A stretch of DNA of 64,000 bases from Oscillospiraceae bacterium CM (GCA_022870705.1 CP072107.1:1300501-1364500); one strand, 5' to 3'; shown: positions 33,839 through 42,656, numbered from the stretch's first letter. Numbers and translations are program-made. The notes: generated by a model from the letters alone, not told the origin.

Positions 33839-36145
33839 TCAATAATGTCCAAGTATGCTTTTATCAACGAGGGTAACCTCAACAACGGAACCAACCGTCA
33901 CCTGCTCATTTTTCGAAATGGACTGCATCGACACGAGGGCGTTCGGTGATGTTGAGAGCACACCGCCCGATTTAATATATAACCCAACGGCCGAAAGGGC
34001 CCTTTTCGCTTCCGCGAAACTCATTTCATGCAGGTCTGGGACGGTGACGGTGTTAGTCGGTTTCTGCGCGCCTGCGTAAAGAATGATCTGGCTGCCCGGT
34101 GCCACGGCGGCATTTGCCATCGGCAATTGGTCGGTTACGGTTGCGCCGCTGCCGACGACCTTCACGGTGAGACCGAGGTTTTCCATCATCTTCGTCGCCT
34201 CTTCAACCGATTTGTCATTTGCTTTCGGCACGATGATATCAAGCTCTTTTTGCTCCTCGTCGGTGTAGACCGGCTTAATGCCGAGATATGGCAGCACGTC
34301 GGAGAGTATCTGGCCGACGACAGGCGCCGCCATCACGCCACCGCTGACGTAAATACCCGTATTCGGATTTGGATTATCCAAAAGCAGCAAAATGACAACC
34401 TGTGGATCATCCGTCGGCGCGACGCCGCAGAAGGAGACGATATATTGCTTTGGCCCGTCGCTCTTCGCATCCTCGGCGACCTTTTCCGAGGTACCCGTCT
34501 TGCCGCCGATTTTGTAGCCGGGAACTTCCGCGTTTTTGCCGGTACCCTCCTCACCGGAGACGACGGCTTCCAAAATGTCCCGCATGGTTTTTGACGTCTG
34601 TTCACTGATGACCTGCCGAACGGTTGTCGGCTCGTTCGCCTCCACGACGTTGCCGCTCTGGTCGGTAATCTGCTTGACAATATAGGGCTTCATCAGATCG
34701 CCGCCGTTGACGACAGCGGAGACGGCGGATACCAGCTGAATCGGTGTGATTTTAAACGTCTGACCGAACGAGGCAGCGGCGAGCTGAGAGAGATTATTCG
34801 GGTCTTCGAACGTTTTGGAAGGCCACCAGATGCTGCCGCTTTCACCGGGCAGGTCAATACCTGTCTTGTCAAAGAAACCGAACGCGTCAATATACTTATA
34901 AAATGTGTCGGCTCCGATTTCGAGCCCAATGCTGACGAGCGCAACATTACAGGAATGCTGCATAGCCTCAACGAGCGTCTGTGAGCCATGGCCGATTGTT
35001 TTCCAGCACTTGAGCGGACCTGAGCGCCCCAATACATTGATGGAGCCGCCGCAGTAAAACGTATCGTCCAGGCTGACGACGTTTTCTTCCAGCGCCATAG
35101 CGCATGTAATAATCTTAAAAACAGATCCCGGCTCATAAGTGTCGGCAATCGGTTTGTCACGCCACTGCGCTAAAAGCGCCTCTTTCAGCTTTTCCTTATA
35201 TTCCGCCTCATCCGTTATTTTCGACAGATCTGTCTGTACCTCGGTGCTGAGGGCCATATAATTATTCGGATCATAGTTGCCGTAGCTCGACAGCGCGAGA
35301 ATTTCACCTGTCGCGGGTCGCATCACAATACAGGCCGCGCCGTTTTGAACATCGTAATCCTCGATGGCCTGCGCCAGATGCTTTTCAACGTAATACTGTA
35401 TCGTCGCATCAATCGTAAGGGTGATGTTGTCGCCGTTTTTGGCGTCGTAATAGTTTTCAAAGTCGTTTAAAAGCATATCGGTGCCGCGGGCGTTTTTCAG
35501 ACGTACGACGCGACCGTCCGTTCCCTGCAGATACTTATTGTATTTGGCCTCAAGCCCCTCAAGGCCGATATTATCGCTGCCGACGAACCCGAGGATATGG
35601 CTAGCCAGGCTGCTGTTGGGGTAATAGCGCTTTGTATCCGTTTCCAGATGGACGCTTTTAATGTTGTTCGTCTTAATAAACTGGCGCACCTTATCGGCAA
35701 GGTCTGCTTCAATTTTCGTCTTCACCGTCTTATACCACGAAGACGTATCCTTCATTTTATTGAGGATCTCATTTTTGTCAACGTCTAAAATAGACGAAAG
35801 ATTGTCGGCAATCAGCTCCTGATTTTCATTGTAGAGCTTCATTTCGTATGGACTTATAAAAACTGTCTCGACGGAGGCGCTCATCGCCAGCACTTTGCCG
35901 TTGGTATCATAAATCGTCCCGCGCGCCGCCGTGACCTTTGATTCGCGTGTCTGCTGCTCCACAGCACGCCGCTCATATTCGTCATGCTGAATAATCTGGA
36001 CCTGATACAGCTTAACAGCAAGGACCACAAACGCAGCAACACCGCACACTGCCATGAGTAGAAGTGTGCGGCTGAGAATTGTTTTATTCGGCCGCTGCAA
36101 GGCGCCTTTATGCCGTTTTGCTCTGCCTTTTGATGAATCCGCCAT
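33839..36145 (-). CDS. Class B PBP with PASTA domains (SpoVD/FtsI-like transpeptidase)
   Basis: 768 residues. One N-terminal transmembrane segment (LLLMAVCGVAAFVVLAVKLY), a dimerisation domain (RGTIYDTNGKVLAMSASVET), a transpeptidase domain with SVFK (in EPGSVFKIITCAMAL), SCN (QHSCNVALVSI) and KTGTSEK, then two PASTA domains (about 625-765). Cross-links septal or spore-cortex peptidoglycan. The PASTA pair fits SpoVD or PBP2x-type proteins better than short FtsI. GAGGAG lies 6 nt before the ATG. Confidence 0.94.
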   Translation of the reverse strand: MADSSKGRAKRHKGALQRPNKTILSRTLLLMAVCGVAAFVVLAVKLYQVQIIQHDEYERRAVEQQTRESKVTAARGTIYDTNGKVLAMSASVETVFISPYEMKLYNENQELIADNLSSILDVDKNEILNKMKDTSSWYKTVKTKIEADLADKVRQFIKTNNIKSVHLETDTKRYYPNSSLASHILGFVGSDNIGLEGLEAKYNKYLQGTDGRVVRLKNARGTDMLLNDFENYYDAKNGDNITLTIDATIQYYVEKHLAQAIEDYDVQNGAACIVMRPATGEILALSSYGNYDPNNYMALSTEVQTDLSKITDEAEYKEKLKEALLAQWRDKPIADTYEPGSVFKIITCAMALEENVVSLDDTFYCGGSINVLGRSGPLKCWKTIGHGSQTLVEAMQHSCNVALVSIGLEIGADTFYKYIDAFGFFDKTGIDLPGESGSIWWPSKTFEDPNNLSQLAAASFGQTFKITPIQLVSAVSAVVNGGDLMKPYIVKQITDQSGNVVEANEPTTVRQVISEQTSKTMRDILEAVVSGEEGTGKNAEVPGYKIGGKTGTSEKVAEDAKSDGPKQYIVSFCGVAPTDDPQVVILLLLDNPNPNTGIYVSGGVMAAPVVGQILSDVLPYLGIKPVYTDEEQKELDIIVPKANDKSVEEATKMMENLGLTVKVVGSGATVTDQLPMANAAVAPGSQIILYAGAQKPTNTVTVPDLHEMSFAEAKRALSAVGLYIKSGGVLSTSPNALVSMQSISKNEQVTVGSVVEVTLVDKSILGHY

Positions 36146-36215
36146 GATTTTCTCCTCAACCGGAGTTTTTTGTCCGCGCCGTTTTTTAGCTCAGCAATCA
36201 AATATATTACGGTAT

Positions 36216-36806
36216 TTATTTAAAATATGCAACAAGAGACAGGAGAAATGTGAGCATGCTTTCGCGATTGCCGCCGGTGTCGCTCGGGGCGCTGACGACA
36301 ACGGCTTTATCCTGTGCCGTCACCGAGACGGTGCCGACCTGACTTTGCGCCGGCTTGGACATGCCAAGCTCGTGTGTGGCGTATTGCTCTACCGTGTTGA
36401 CGTCAAACGCATTTCCATACGCAATTTCCAGTTTTCTCTCCTGCTCGTTCAAATCGTTCAGCTGCGACTGGAGCTGCACCGTTTCGTTCGTCACCTCGTC
36501 GTATTTAACGTGCGCCAAGAGCACAAACACCATTAAGACGGCCGCAACGGCAAAGCCAACGACAGCAAAAGCGGAGATACCGTAGGCTTTCTGCTTTTTC
36601 GCATGCGTCCGCGTAGCGACCGACGGCGCTTTTTGTGCATGCTCCCGCCTTCTCGGCGCACTTTCCGGCCTTTCAAGCTCAGGCGCCGGTTTTTTTGGCC
36701 TGACGTTATTCGCTTCCGGGCGGCGCGTCCGGCTTAAATCGTAGGCGCTACTGCCCTGAACAGCCGCGCGAGAGGCATATCTCATTGTCGCTGCCTGCGT
36801 TGCCAT
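36216..36806 (-). CDS. ftsL: FtsL-like division protein with long cytoplasmic N-terminus
   Basis: 196 residues. A Pro/Arg/Lys-rich cytoplasmic N-terminus of about 75 residues, one transmembrane helix (GISAFAVVGFAVAAVLMVFV), and an extracellular coiled coil (VTNETVQLQSQLNDLNEQER), then EQYATHELGMSKPAQSQ. The position between rsmH and the PBP gene is diagnostic of ftsL. Longer than usual because of the N-terminal tail. AAAGGA precedes the ATG. Confidence 0.85.
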   Translation of the reverse strand: MATQAATMRYASRAAVQGSSAYDLSRTRRPEANNVRPKKPAPELERPESAPRRREHAQKAPSVATRTHAKKQKAYGISAFAVVGFAVAAVLMVFVLLAHVKYDEVTNETVQLQSQLNDLNEQERKLEIAYGNAFDVNTVEQYATHELGMSKPAQSQVGTVSVTAQDKAVVVSAPSDTGGNRESMLTFLLSLVAYFK

Positions 36807-36820
36807 TGTTGTCTTCCTTT

Positions 36821-37747
36821 CTAGACGCGCTCCGCAATGCGGAGCTTGGCGCTTCTCGAACGTGGGTTTTGCTCTAATTCAGCCGCATCCGGCGTAATCG
36901 GTTTTTTTGTGACGGTTCGGAGCGTCGGCACAAAGCCGCAGACGCAGACCGGGAAATCAGGCGGGCATGTACAGCCTCTTTCGCGCCGCGCGATGGCGTT
37001 TTTTACAAGCCTGTCTTCCAGCGAATGAAAGCTGATAATGCACAGCCTGCCGTTAGATGCCAGCCTGTCCGGTGCGGTGCTCAGCATTTCCTCAATCGCA
37101 CCCAGTTCATCATTGACAGCAATGCGGATGGCCTGAAAGGTGCGTTTGGCCGGATGCTGCTTCTCGCGGAGTGCCGCCGCGGGCATCGCCGCGCGAATAA
37201 TGTCTGACAGCTCCAGCGTTGTGTTTACCGGCGATACGGCGCGGCGTTTTATGATAGCGGCCGCGATGCGCGGGGCGTGTCGCTCTTCGCCGTACGCGTA
37301 AAGAATGCGCTTTAAATCGTTTTCCGGCCAGGTGTTGACGATATCAAAAGCTGTCAAAGCCGCGCTCTTGTCCATCCGCATATCGAGCGGCGCGTCTGTC
37401 CTGTACGAAAAGCCCCTCGCCGCTTCGTCAAGCTGCGGTGATGAGACGCCGAGGTCAAAGAGCATCCCATCAACCGTTGTGAGACCCAGCGTGTCCAGAA
37501 TCGCACCGATGTTTCGAAAGTCTCCCCGAACGAGTGTGACCTTCCCGGCGAACGCTTTAAGCGTTTCACCCGCGGCGCTGATGGCTGCTTCGTCCCGGTC
37601 GATGCCGATGAGGCGGCCGCTTTCAAGCCGCTTGGCGATCTCCTGGGCGTGACCCGCCCGGCCGAGCGTTGCGTCGACATATGTCCCGCCCGGTTTGATA
37701 TGCAGCCCGTTGATGCAGGCTTCTAGGAGCACCGGCGTATGCGCCAT
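36821..37747 (-). CDS. rsmH: 16S rRNA m4C1402 methyltransferase
   Basis: 308 residues. Seen: HTPVLLEACINGLHIKPGGT, VDATLGRAGHAQEIAKRLE (SAM binding), GMLFDLGVSSPQLDEAARGF, and RLCIISFHSLEDRLVKN. Its start codon overlaps the mraZ stop (TGATG). Standard second gene of the mra/division cluster. Confidence 0.96.
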   Translation of the reverse strand: MAHTPVLLEACINGLHIKPGGTYVDATLGRAGHAQEIAKRLESGRLIGIDRDEAAISAAGETLKAFAGKVTLVRGDFRNIGAILDTLGLTTVDGMLFDLGVSSPQLDEAARGFSYRTDAPLDMRMDKSAALTAFDIVNTWPENDLKRILYAYGEERHAPRIAAAIIKRRAVSPVNTTLELSDIIRAAMPAAALREKQHPAKRTFQAIRIAVNDELGAIEEMLSTAPDRLASNGRLCIISFHSLEDRLVKNAIARRERGCTCPPDFPVCVCGFVPTLRTVTKKPITPDAAELEQNPRSRSAKLRIAERV

Positions 37748-38163
37748 CAGAAGTCAAGCTCCATAAACACGTCGGCAATGTTCTCCGGCGTCGTCTCGAC
37801 GGCGTCAACCTTCGCCCAGGCTTCGCTATCCCAAAATTCGGCCGACTCGCCGCTGCCGACGACAGTGACATCTTTGACAAGGCCGGCAAAGTCTCTTAAA
37901 TTGGTCGGCAGCAGAATACGCCCCTGCCCATCCAGCTCGCATTTTGCCGCGTGCGCAAAAAGCGGGCGCATTTTTATTTGTTTGACCTTCGGCATGGCCT
38001 TGATTTTATCCATAAATTTGTCCCAGCTCTCCGAGGAATACGCCGTCAGGCACTTTTCCATCGAGAGCGTCACAAAGAAAACCTCGCCGAGTTCTTCACG
38101 GATTTTGGCAGGGATAAAAAGACGCCCTTTTGCATCCAGACTGTGCGCATAAATGCCGGTCAT
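37747..38163 (-). CDS. mraZ: Transcriptional regulator MraZ
   Basis: 138 residues with two SpoVT-AbrB-type DNA-binding domains (YAHSLDAKGRLFIPAKIREE and AKCELDGQGRILLPTNLRDF). MraZ represses its own operon by binding repeated TGGGN boxes. Start ATG at 38163 with AGGTGGGG 5 nt upstream. The operator boxes are visible upstream (38199-38223). First gene of the division and cell wall cluster. Confidence 0.96.
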   Translation of the reverse strand: MTGIYAHSLDAKGRLFIPAKIREELGEVFFVTLSMEKCLTAYSSESWDKFMDKIKAMPKVKQIKMRPLFAHAAKCELDGQGRILLPTNLRDFAGLVKDVTVVGSGESAEFWDSEAWAKVDAVETTPENIADVFMELDF

Positions 38164-38198
38164 CGTTTCCCCACCTTTCCGACGATTGTGGGATTTTG

Positions 38199-38223
38199 AT
38201 ACACTTTGCTCCACTACGCCCCA
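38199..38223 (-). promoter_or_regulatory. MraZ operator: three boxes at 10-bp spacing
   Basis: On the minus strand TGGGG (38219-38223), TGGAG (38209-38213) and TGTAT (38199-38203) recur every 10 bp between the promoter and mraZ. This matches the known TGGGN direct-repeat target of MraZ, with the third box degenerate. Confidence 0.75.
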
Positions 38224-38234
38224 CTTTTATGCTT

Positions 38235-38263
38235 ATTATAACGAGGCCAAAATCAAATTGCAA
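38235..38263 (-). promoter_or_regulatory. Promoter of the mraZ division and cell wall operon
   Basis: TTGCAA, 17-bp spacer, TATAAT on the minus strand, immediately upstream of the MraZ boxes. The stretch 38264-38387 further upstream holds nothing else I recognise. Confidence 0.85.
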
Positions 38264-38387
38264 GAGGTTATTTTAAAAAAAATCTACGTTTTTCGAACTT
38301 TTTCCGCCGTTTTTGAATTTTGTGTCAAAAATGTTCTTCCTATGTTGAACGCTGTCGGCAGCTTACCGCCTGACCGCCGCGCGCAAA

Positions 38388-38419
38388 AAAGTTCCCCGGG
38401 AAATTTCCCGGGGAACTTT
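38388..38419 (-). terminator. Second of two tandem terminators (32-bp palindrome)
   Basis: A near-perfect 32-bp palindrome around AAATTT with CCCCGGG/CCCGGGG arms. On the minus strand it ends in TTTTTT. Confidence 0.85.
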
Positions 38420-38430
38420 GAGGCATAAAA

Positions 38431-38455
38431 ACCCCGGTGCTTTAGGCACCGGGGT
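38431..38455 (-). terminator. First of two tandem terminators
   Basis: ACCCCGGTGC and GCACCGGGGT pair around CTAAA on the minus strand, followed by TTTTTATG. It ends the transcript carrying the coiled-coil gene at 38470-38997. Confidence 0.9.
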
Positions 38456-38469
38456 CATCACTGATTGAT

Positions 38470-38997
38470 TCAGTTATCCATGTCGATATCGATACGACCT
38501 GTGTCAAACTCGCGGCCTTGTCGGGCCGGGCGAGACGACGTACCGGCGGCGCTGCGGAAGCGGCCGCGCGTCTGGCGCATTTCCTCCAGGGCTGTTGCTA
38601 AAGCCTCTTCCGTGCGGCGCATCGCGTCATCCACATAGTCGTTGGCGGCGCGCTTGAGTTCAGCCGCCGAGCTCTCTGCCGCTGTGATGAGCTCCCCGCT
38701 TTTGGCCTTGGCGGCGCGGACAACCTCTTGCTCCTCAACGAGCTGACGGGCGCGCTCCTCCGCCGACTTGCGGACCATGTCAGCTTCGCGCTTGGCGTTT
38801 GTGATAAATTCGGTGCGCGCTTCCACGAGGCGTCTGGCCTCGGCCAACTCGTTTGGAAACTGCGCTTTGATTTCATCTATCAGATCGAGAGCCTTGTCCC
38901 GTTCAATGACGCACTTTTCAGCCCCAAGCGGGATACCCCAGGCTTCGTTGATCATCGCATATAGCATTTCCAGCAATTCCTGCACTCTGCTGCCCAC
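38470..38997 (-). CDS. Coiled-coil protein linked to coaD (DivIVA- or V-ATPase-E-like)
   Basis: 175 residues, mostly charged alpha helix (about 35-150: AQFPNELAEARRLVEARTEF, KREADMVRKSAEERARQLVE), with a Gly/Ser/Arg-rich acidic tail. No enzyme motif or membrane helix. Similar coiled-coil genes lie beside coaD in many Clostridia and are often labelled ATPase or DivIVA-like without proof. The start is GTG at 38997, with GAGGTGAT overlapping the coaD stop, so the two are probably coupled. Confidence 0.7.
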   Translation of the reverse strand: MGSRVQELLEMLYAMINEAWGIPLGAEKCVIERDKALDLIDEIKAQFPNELAEARRLVEARTEFITNAKREADMVRKSAEERARQLVEEQEVVRAAKAKSGELITAAESSAAELKRAANDYVDDAMRRTEEALATALEEMRQTRGRFRSAAGTSSRPARQGREFDTGRIDIDMDN

Positions 38998-39003
38998 TGT
39001 CCA

Positions 39004-39489
39004 TCACCTCTTGCAGTTGATTTTATCGACGACATCATCAAGGATTTCCCGGGGAACAAAGTCCCGCAGGTCGGCGCCATATTTTGCAAGCTCCTTGACG
39101 ACCGTCGAGCTTAAAAACGTATACTTCTCACTGGAGGCCAGAAAAAGCGTATCAATCTTCGGGTCGATCTTTCTGTTGGCCAGCGCCATCTGAAATTCCC
39201 AGTCAAAATCCGAGACGGCCCGGAGGCCCTTGACAATAACACTCGCCCCCCTGTCGCGCGCATACTGGACGAGCAGCCCGTCCGACGTTTCAACCGCGAC
39301 ATTGGGAAAACGGGTAACGGTTCGTTCAATCAGCTCAACGCGCTCTTCCCGCGTGAAAAGAGGGTCCTTTTCCGAATTTTTCATGACACAGACATACACC
39401 TTGTCAAATAAGGCGGCGGCACGCTTGATAATATTCAAATGCCCTAGCGTGATAGGATCAAAGCTGCCGGGATAGACGGCTGTTAACAT
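39004..39489 (-). CDS. coaD: Phosphopantetheine adenylyltransferase
   Basis: 161 residues, normal length. Fourth step of CoA synthesis. Nucleotidyltransferase motif AVYPGSFDPITLGHLNIIKR and RGLRAVSDFDWEFQMALANR, then TVVKELAKYGADL. GGAG precedes the ATG. Followed closely by the coiled-coil gene. Confidence 0.96.
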   Translation of the reverse strand: MLTAVYPGSFDPITLGHLNIIKRAAALFDKVYVCVMKNSEKDPLFTREERVELIERTVTRFPNVAVETSDGLLVQYARDRGASVIVKGLRAVSDFDWEFQMALANRKIDPKIDTLFLASSEKYTFLSSTVVKELAKYGADLRDFVPREILDDVVDKINCKR

Positions 39490-39596
39490 CTTAATTCTCC
39501 ATACCCCGCAAAACGCAATCGCGACAACACCGGGGTGACTGGCGCCTTCATCTGCCTTGTTCTGCGGCTGCCGTTATAAAGCGAGCGGCACGCCGG

Positions 39597-40172
39597 TTAT
39601 TCAAAGGGCTGCGCGCCGGGCAGATTGCCAGCCGCGCGCTTGCCGTAGAGCGATATCTTGATACGGCCGTAGCGGTATTCCCGGCCTTTTTCATAAGGCG
39701 GGGGCGCTTCCGGCAAGGTTTGATCGGCTTTTGTTTCGCAGATTATTATACCATTTTCTTTCAATATGTCAATTTTAAATATTATGTCAAGTGCTTTTCC
39801 GACGAGCCCCACACCGTATGGCGGATCAATGAAGATCAAGTCGAACGGCCCGGCATGGTGGAGAAAGGCCAGCGCATCCCCCTTCAAAACCGTCGCTTTG
39901 TCCATAAAACCCGCGTTTTTGAGGTTCTCCCGCACGAGCGCAAGGGCATCATTCGACTGGTCGACAAAGACGGCGCTTTGGGCGCCGCGGCTTAAAGCCT
40001 CGATACCGAGCTGGCCCGTCCCCGCAAAAAGATCCAGTACGCGGCGGCCCTCAATATCAAACTGAATAATGTTAAAGACCGACTCTTTGACCATATCGGT
40101 TGTCGGCCGGATCTCCTGGCCCATTGGCTCTTTGAGCCGCCTGCCGCGGGCACTGCCGCTGATGATTCTCAT
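39597..40172 (-). CDS. rsmD: 16S rRNA m2G966 methyltransferase
   Basis: 191 residues. MRIISGSARGRRLKEPMGQE, RPTTDMVKESVFNII, SAM motif VLDLFAGTGQLGIEALSRGA and catalytic FIDPPYG. GGAG precedes the ATG. It starts 5 nt after the uvrC stop. Gap of 107 bp to coaD shows nothing clear. Confidence 0.95.
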   Translation of the reverse strand: MRIISGSARGRRLKEPMGQEIRPTTDMVKESVFNIIQFDIEGRRVLDLFAGTGQLGIEALSRGAQSAVFVDQSNDALALVRENLKNAGFMDKATVLKGDALAFLHHAGPFDLIFIDPPYGVGLVGKALDIIFKIDILKENGIIICETKADQTLPEAPPPYEKGREYRYGRIKISLYGKRAAGNLPGAQPFE

Positions 40173-40176
40173 GATA

Positions 40177-42021
40177 TTATTCTCCGTTTTCTTTAATTTC
40201 CGGGGTGCTTACATCCCGGCGGAAATGGTTAAACACTTTTTTCGCCGCGTCCTTCGGCACGACGGCCGAAAGCGCCGCGAGATCCGCCGCTTTAATGGCT
40301 TTGAGACTCCCGAAGCTCTTTAAAAGCGCGGCGCGCCGTTTTTCGCCGATGCCGTCAATGTCGTCCAGCGCCGAACGCGTGCTGTTTTTCGAGCGCCGGC
40401 TTCGGTGAAATTCAATGGCAAAGCGGTGCGTCTCCTCCTGGATGGTGCCAATGAGCGCAAAGACGGCGGGATTGGTACTGATGCCAATCTCCTCCCCATC
40501 CGGCGAGACGAGCGCGCGCGTTCTGTGCCGATCATCTTTAACCATGCCGAAAATCGGAACGCGGACGCCCGCCGAAACCAAAACATCCCGCGCCGCTTTG
40601 GCATGGGCGGCCCCACCGTCGATTAAAAGCAGGTCCGAAAGGTTTGAAAACTTCTCGTCGTCGCTTATATACCGGGCAATTCGGCGGGAGACGACCTCCG
40701 CCATGCTGCCGTAATCGTCCTGCCCGGTCAGTGTTTTAATTTTAAATTTCCGATAATCGCGTTTGAGCGGCTTGCCCCGGACAAAAACCGTCATGGCCGC
40801 GACAATGTCGCTCGAGCCGGTGTTGGAAATATCATACGCCTCGATGCGCTCGGGTAAAACGTCCATTCGGAGTGCTTTCTGAAGCCATTCGAGCGTTTTG
40901 GACGTTTTTTCCTCATACGTCGAGGCGCGCTCGGCCTCTTCCTTGGCATTTAAATTGGCTGTTTCAACAAGCCGGAGCTTGTCGCCGCGCTGCGGAACGG
41001 TCAGATAAACACGATACTGCGCGCTTTCCGAAAACAGCCGCTCTAAAAGCGCCGCGTCCTCCATTTCAAACGGCAGGCAAACCGATTTCGGCACGGTGCC
41101 GCGCGTGAGATAATATTGGCGCAGGAAGGCAGACATAGCCTCCCCGTCCTCTTCAAACGGGCTGTCAAAAAGCTCGAAATCCTTGTCCAAGAGCGTCCCG
41201 CCGATATAATGCAGGACGACAAAGCACGTTTTCGCAGCGCCTCGCTCATAGCCGACGACGTCTGTATCAGCAAACGACCCGGCGACGACGAGCTGCTTTG
41301 TTTCCAGACGGGTGACGGCGCGCAGGCGGTCACGTTTTTCGGCGGCCAGCTCAAACCGCAGGTTTTCAGCGGCCGAAGCCATCTCATCAGTCAGGCGGCG
41401 CGTCAGCTCCGACGTTTTTCCTTCAAAGATCGTCAGCGCGGCATCTACCGCCTCTTTGTATTCGGCGTTTGTAACGTCTTTCTGGCAATAGCCGCGGCAA
41501 GCCCCCATATGGTAATTGAGGCACGGGCGCTCTCGCCCGATATCACGCGGGAACTTTTTTCCGCACGTCGGCATAAGGAGCGCTTTTTTGACGGCGTCGA
41601 TGGCGCTTTTCGTCGTCCCCCGGCTGCCATAGGGGCCGAAGTATTTCGCCCCGTCCGACTCCGGCTTCGAGACGATCGAAAAAGCCGGATAGGCACTCTT
41701 AACGTCCACACGGATAAAGGGATAGCCCTTGTCGTCACGCAGGAGGATATTGTACTTCGGCATATGGTGCTTGATGAGGGAATTTTCCAGAAGCAGGGCT
41801 TCAAATTCCGACGCGGCAATGATAACGTCAAAATCAAAGATTTTTGCGATCATTGCTTCTGTTTTCGGCGCGTGCCCGCCGTGAAAATAGCTGCTGACCC
41901 TGTTTTTTAAGAGCTTTGCCTTGCCGACGTAAATAACGTTCCCCATTTTGTCCATCATGATGTAAACGCCCGGTTTTAAAGGCAAACCGAGCGCTTTGGC
42001 GCGCAGTTCTTCAAATGTCAC
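40177..42021 (-). CDS. uvrC: Excinuclease ABC subunit C
   Basis: 614 residues. GIY-YIG nuclease domain at the N-terminus (KPGVYIMMDKMGNVIYVGKA), a UVR segment (LTRRLTDEMASAAENLRFEL), an RNase H-like second nuclease (DISNTGSSDIVAAMTVFVRG, LLLIDGGAAHAKAA), and a C-terminal helix-hairpin-helix (ALDDIDGIGEKRRAALLKSF). Makes the dual incisions in nucleotide excision repair. The start is GTG at 42021 with GAGGTGA upstream. Confidence 0.96.
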   Translation of the reverse strand: MTFEELRAKALGLPLKPGVYIMMDKMGNVIYVGKAKLLKNRVSSYFHGGHAPKTEAMIAKIFDFDVIIAASEFEALLLENSLIKHHMPKYNILLRDDKGYPFIRVDVKSAYPAFSIVSKPESDGAKYFGPYGSRGTTKSAIDAVKKALLMPTCGKKFPRDIGRERPCLNYHMGACRGYCQKDVTNAEYKEAVDAALTIFEGKTSELTRRLTDEMASAAENLRFELAAEKRDRLRAVTRLETKQLVVAGSFADTDVVGYERGAAKTCFVVLHYIGGTLLDKDFELFDSPFEEDGEAMSAFLRQYYLTRGTVPKSVCLPFEMEDAALLERLFSESAQYRVYLTVPQRGDKLRLVETANLNAKEEAERASTYEEKTSKTLEWLQKALRMDVLPERIEAYDISNTGSSDIVAAMTVFVRGKPLKRDYRKFKIKTLTGQDDYGSMAEVVSRRIARYISDDEKFSNLSDLLLIDGGAAHAKAARDVLVSAGVRVPIFGMVKDDRHRTRALVSPDGEEIGISTNPAVFALIGTIQEETHRFAIEFHRSRRSKNSTRSALDDIDGIGEKRRAALLKSFGSLKAIKAADLAALSAVVPKDAAKKVFNHFRRDVSTPEIKENGE

Positions 42022-42122
42022 AAGTCGTCACCTCGCGGGCTGTCATCACCACTGTATTTAGGACATTATGGCATATAAGAGGGCAAGGTGTAAAGGGGGC
42101 TGGATAGGCGGCGGCAAAAAAG

Positions 42123-42144
42123 AGGGCAGACACTTGTCTGCCCT
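42123..42144 (-). terminator. Palindromic module (AGACA type) acting as terminator
   Basis: AGGGCAGAC pairs with GTCTGCCCT around ACTT; on the minus strand six T follow. The stem has the same sequence word as modules at 50357 and 57173, so a member of the repeat family seems to serve as terminator of the small membrane protein gene. Confidence 0.8.
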
Positions 42145-42175
42145 GACGGAAGCGTTTCTGTGCGTTACGCGGAAC

Positions 42176-42197
42176 GGGCGGGTACGGAACCCCGCCC
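42176..42197. repeat. Palindromic module (GGCGG type, variant)
   Basis: GGGCGGGT and ACCCCGCCC flank ACGGA; a diverged relative of the GGGCGGAT...ATCCGCCC modules near 50.5 and 55.8 kb. Confidence 0.55.
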
Positions 42198-42227
42198 CAT
42201 AGCTTATTTAGACGGGTGTGGGATTTT

Positions 42228-42545
42228 TTAATGTGCGGATCCCGATACAATAACGATAAAGAGTGTCATAGCCATTAAGCCCGATAAAAAGACGGCGGAA
42301 TTTTTAATTGTCCGGATATTTTCCGCGTTGTAGATGGCGAGCCATGTATTTATCTCCTGCTCCGTCATGAGCGGGTATCTGTAATAAACCTTCTCGCCGT
42401 ATGGCGTTGTATCCGTCAGGACACCCTCCGGCAAGTCCTCGTCTCTTAAGGCAGAAAACCGCTCCTGCTCCTCTTGTGATATGTATTGCCGCTGGATCAA
42501 GGCGATCCTTTCAAGATATCGATATATTTTAACATTTTTTATCAC
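42228..42545 (-). CDS. Small hypothetical membrane protein
   Basis: 105 residues: a charged N-terminal region of about 80 residues with a conserved-looking TTPYGEKVYYRYPLMTEQEI segment, and one C-terminal transmembrane helix (SAVFLSGLMAMTLFIVIVSG). I do not recognise the family. The start is GTG at 42545 with AGGGGG 8 nt upstream. It has its own promoter (42582-42610) and is flanked on both sides by palindromic modules, so it may have arrived or moved as a cassette. Confidence 0.7.
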   Translation of the reverse strand: MIKNVKIYRYLERIALIQRQYISQEEQERFSALRDEDLPEGVLTDTTPYGEKVYYRYPLMTEQEINTWLAIYNAENIRTIKNSAVFLSGLMAMTLFIVIVSGSAH

Positions 42546-42581
42546 AGCGGCAGCCCCCTGACGAATTAGACCATTTTTTAC

Positions 42582-42610
42582 ATATTAGTACATAATATGT
42601 CATTTTTCAA
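42582..42610 (-). promoter_or_regulatory. Promoter of the small membrane protein gene
   Basis: TTGAAA, 17-bp spacer, TAATAT on the minus strand. Confidence 0.6.
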
Positions 42611-42632
42611 TAAAAATTTTTAGTCGAGGCTG

Positions 42633-42656
42633 ATGGGCGATGTGGGCATCGCCCAT
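42633..42656. repeat. Palindromic module (GATG type)
   Basis: ATGGGCGATG and CATCGCCCAT are perfect 10-base arms around TGGG. The core is the same as in the modules at 50418 and 50556. It lies 39 bp past the thiC stop without a T-tract. Confidence 0.8.
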
